Part shown: positions 63,099 through 64,000 of the stretch, piece after piece
How positions within the stretch are numbered: the stretch's first letter is position 1
Layout of the letters: each line of letters begins with the position of its first letter
DNA from: JARBUG01 sp035628915
Lineage (GTDB): Bacteria; Bacillota; Sulfobacillia; Symbiobacteriales; Symbiobacteriaceae
DNA length: 64,000 bases
Direction of reading: 5' to 3'
NCBI GenBank assembly: GCA_035628915.1
Contig: DASPIW010000048.1
Span: forward strand, 62,001 to 126,000
Notes under the pieces: model-generated
What the model saw: only the letters and a program-made list of their open reading frames with translations
Databases searched by the model: none
What the model was told of the DNA's origin: nothing
Translations under genes and position numbers: made by a program

Positions 63099-64000
63099 TC
63101 ACCGGCCTGCCCGCAACTCCCGGACGTACCGGTTATACTCCCGCTCAAATGCGGCGGTGGAGCTGCCAAACACCGTTTCGAACGCAGCGGCGAACGCTGT
63201 GCCTTCGCGGGTGAGTGCGAAGAACCGTACCAGCGCATTACGGTCCCGGGTCTGCAGCAGCAGGGCGACCGCCGTGATGGTGAACTCATCCTGGTCGGAG
63301 TGCTCCGGCAGCGCAGGAACGGGCACGCCGGGGTTACCCGCGACGCGGAGCCATTCCCGACGGACGAACGCGTTGAGCCAACTGCCGGCCCCTTGTTCGA
63401 TCCGCCACGAAAGGTTATGGGCCAATCCCTCGTTCAGCCAGGTGGGCAGGTTGACCTTGCCTTCTTCCCAGGCCAGCCAGTGGAAGAGCTCATGGGCCAA
63501 CAGCAGCGCGTTGACCGACCCCGGTGTCTTCCAGTGGGCCATGTGAATGCGCTGCTCCTGCGCTGAGTAGTACCCCCAGACCTGACTGTTTGCGGTCACC
63601 GAGTCCCAGTGCGGCTTGTCGCCGTAGACGTGGAAGACGACCTTGCGGCTGCTGGGGCGCAGGCCGGTGTCCCGCTCCAGTTCGGTGATGACGGTCGATT
63701 CGAATTCTGATGCGTAGGGCAGCAGCGTCGCCATCGTCATGCCCCTGTCGCCCCGGAAGATGCCGTGCGGCGTTTCCACACGGAGGGGGAAGCGAGCCGT
63801 GTCCACCGTGTCGGCGGAGGGCGGTGCGGGCAGGTCGGCGGAGCCGGTCAGCGTCAGCCGGCGCAGTCCGGGCGCCCGGGCCACGGCGGCCGCCAAAAAG
63901 TCCGGTGCGTAGGCGGCGCCATGTTCCAGCACCAGGTCCGTCAGACGGGGAAACCGGCAGAGTTCGCTGACGGACTGCAGGCGGGGCGGCAGGACCAGGC
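63099..64000 (-). CDS. LRR-containing peptidase-MA-like metalloprotease (partial)
   Basis: The 5' end lies beyond the window; the minus-strand frame stays open to base 64000. The first visible residues, LVLPPRLQSVSEL..FPRLTDLVLEHGAAYAPDFLAAAVARAPGLRRLTLTGS, look like leucine-rich repeats. The rest is a peptidase MA-type domain with the HExxH zinc motif (LLAHELFHWL), a downstream glutamate (WLNEGLAH) and a C-terminal helical part ending AFEREYNRYVREL. Combining LRRs with a gluzincin metalloprotease is not common. No signal peptide can be judged because the start is missing. Confidence 0.75.
   Translation of the reverse strand, partial: LVLPPRLQSVSELCRFPRLTDLVLEHGAAYAPDFLAAAVARAPGLRRLTLTGSADLPAPPSADTVDTARFPLRVETPHGIFRGDRGMTMATLLPYASEFESTVITELERDTGLRPSSRKVVFHVYGDKPHWDSVTANSQVWGYYSAQEQRIHMAHWKTPGSVNALLLAHELFHWLAWEEGKVNLPTWLNEGLAHNLSWRIEQGAGSWLNAFVRREWLRVAGNPGVPVPALPEHSDQDEFTITAVALLLQTRDRNALVRFFALTREGTAFAAAFETVFGSSTAAFEREYNRYVRELRAGR

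Overview
The window looks like chromosome of a high-GC, endospore-forming Firmicute of the Symbiobacterium type. This is inferred from gene content and composition only. The pointers are GC-rich third codon positions, strong GGAGG ribosome sites with many GTG and TTG starts, a GerA-type spore germinant receptor operon, SLH-domain surface proteins, a membrane pyrophosphatase, a KimA-type potassium permease and proteins fusing a NodB deacetylase to a copper-amine-oxidase-N-like domain. No rRNA, tRNA, CRISPR array, phage or transposase was found.

Layout. 1-2.2 kb: the end of a LysR regulator, then a sulfur-uptake operon on the minus strand (triheme cytochrome/YeeE fusion, second YeeE, TusA-like carrier) behind a CsoR/CstR-like palindrome. 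2.4-3.2 kb: a small hypothetical gene, a relic of a GGDEF domain and one copy of a composite dispersed repeat. 3.2-10.6 kb: a tight four-gene operon of a VWA protein, a large tubulin/FtsZ-like protein, a membrane protein that looks like a degenerate tubulin-like paralogue, and a CPBP membrane protease. 10.7-15.1 kb: two YcdB/SLH surface proteins. 15-20.2 kb: kimA-like permease, a zinc-ribbon protein, an unexplained hairpin-rich stretch and hppA. 20.6-28.5 kb: phosphoesterase, signal peptidase I, small envelope proteins, an APC permease, a NodB protein and an HtrA-like protease. 28.7-33.6 kb: a heterodimeric ABC exporter and a second NodB protein. 34.1-38.5 kb: a sulfur/metal operon (cysteine desulfurase, CopD-like protein, cupin, DUF3343 protein, NnrS-like protein) divergent from a cupredoxin lipoprotein. 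38.5-45 kb: a GGDEF/EAL protein and the ger operon. 45-48.8 kb: UspA, a membrane alpha/beta hydrolase and a YbjN protein. 48.9-53.4 kb: a c-di-GMP-I riboswitch with terminator ahead of a secreted subtilase and a GGDEF/HD-GYP protein. 53.5-64 kb: DoxX, a two-component system, a peptide ABC importer without its ATPases, small proteins, a MacB-type exporter and a partial LRR/metallopeptidase gene.

Themes. Cyclic-di-GMP recurs: one GGDEF/EAL protein, one GGDEF/HD-GYP protein, one riboswitch and one GGDEF relic. The riboswitch sits upstream of a protein predicted both to make and to degrade its ligand, which suggests feedback. Reactive sulfur and metal handling recurs in the YeeE/TusA and desulfurase/DUF3343 operons and possibly in DoxX. 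The best candidate for a poorly described system is the VWA/tubulin-like operon at 3.2-10.6 kb. Other good targets are the hairpin-rich region at 17.7-18.05 kb, the composite element at 2.9 and 33.7-34.1 kb, and the intra-operon repeat at 35.2 and 42.2 kb.
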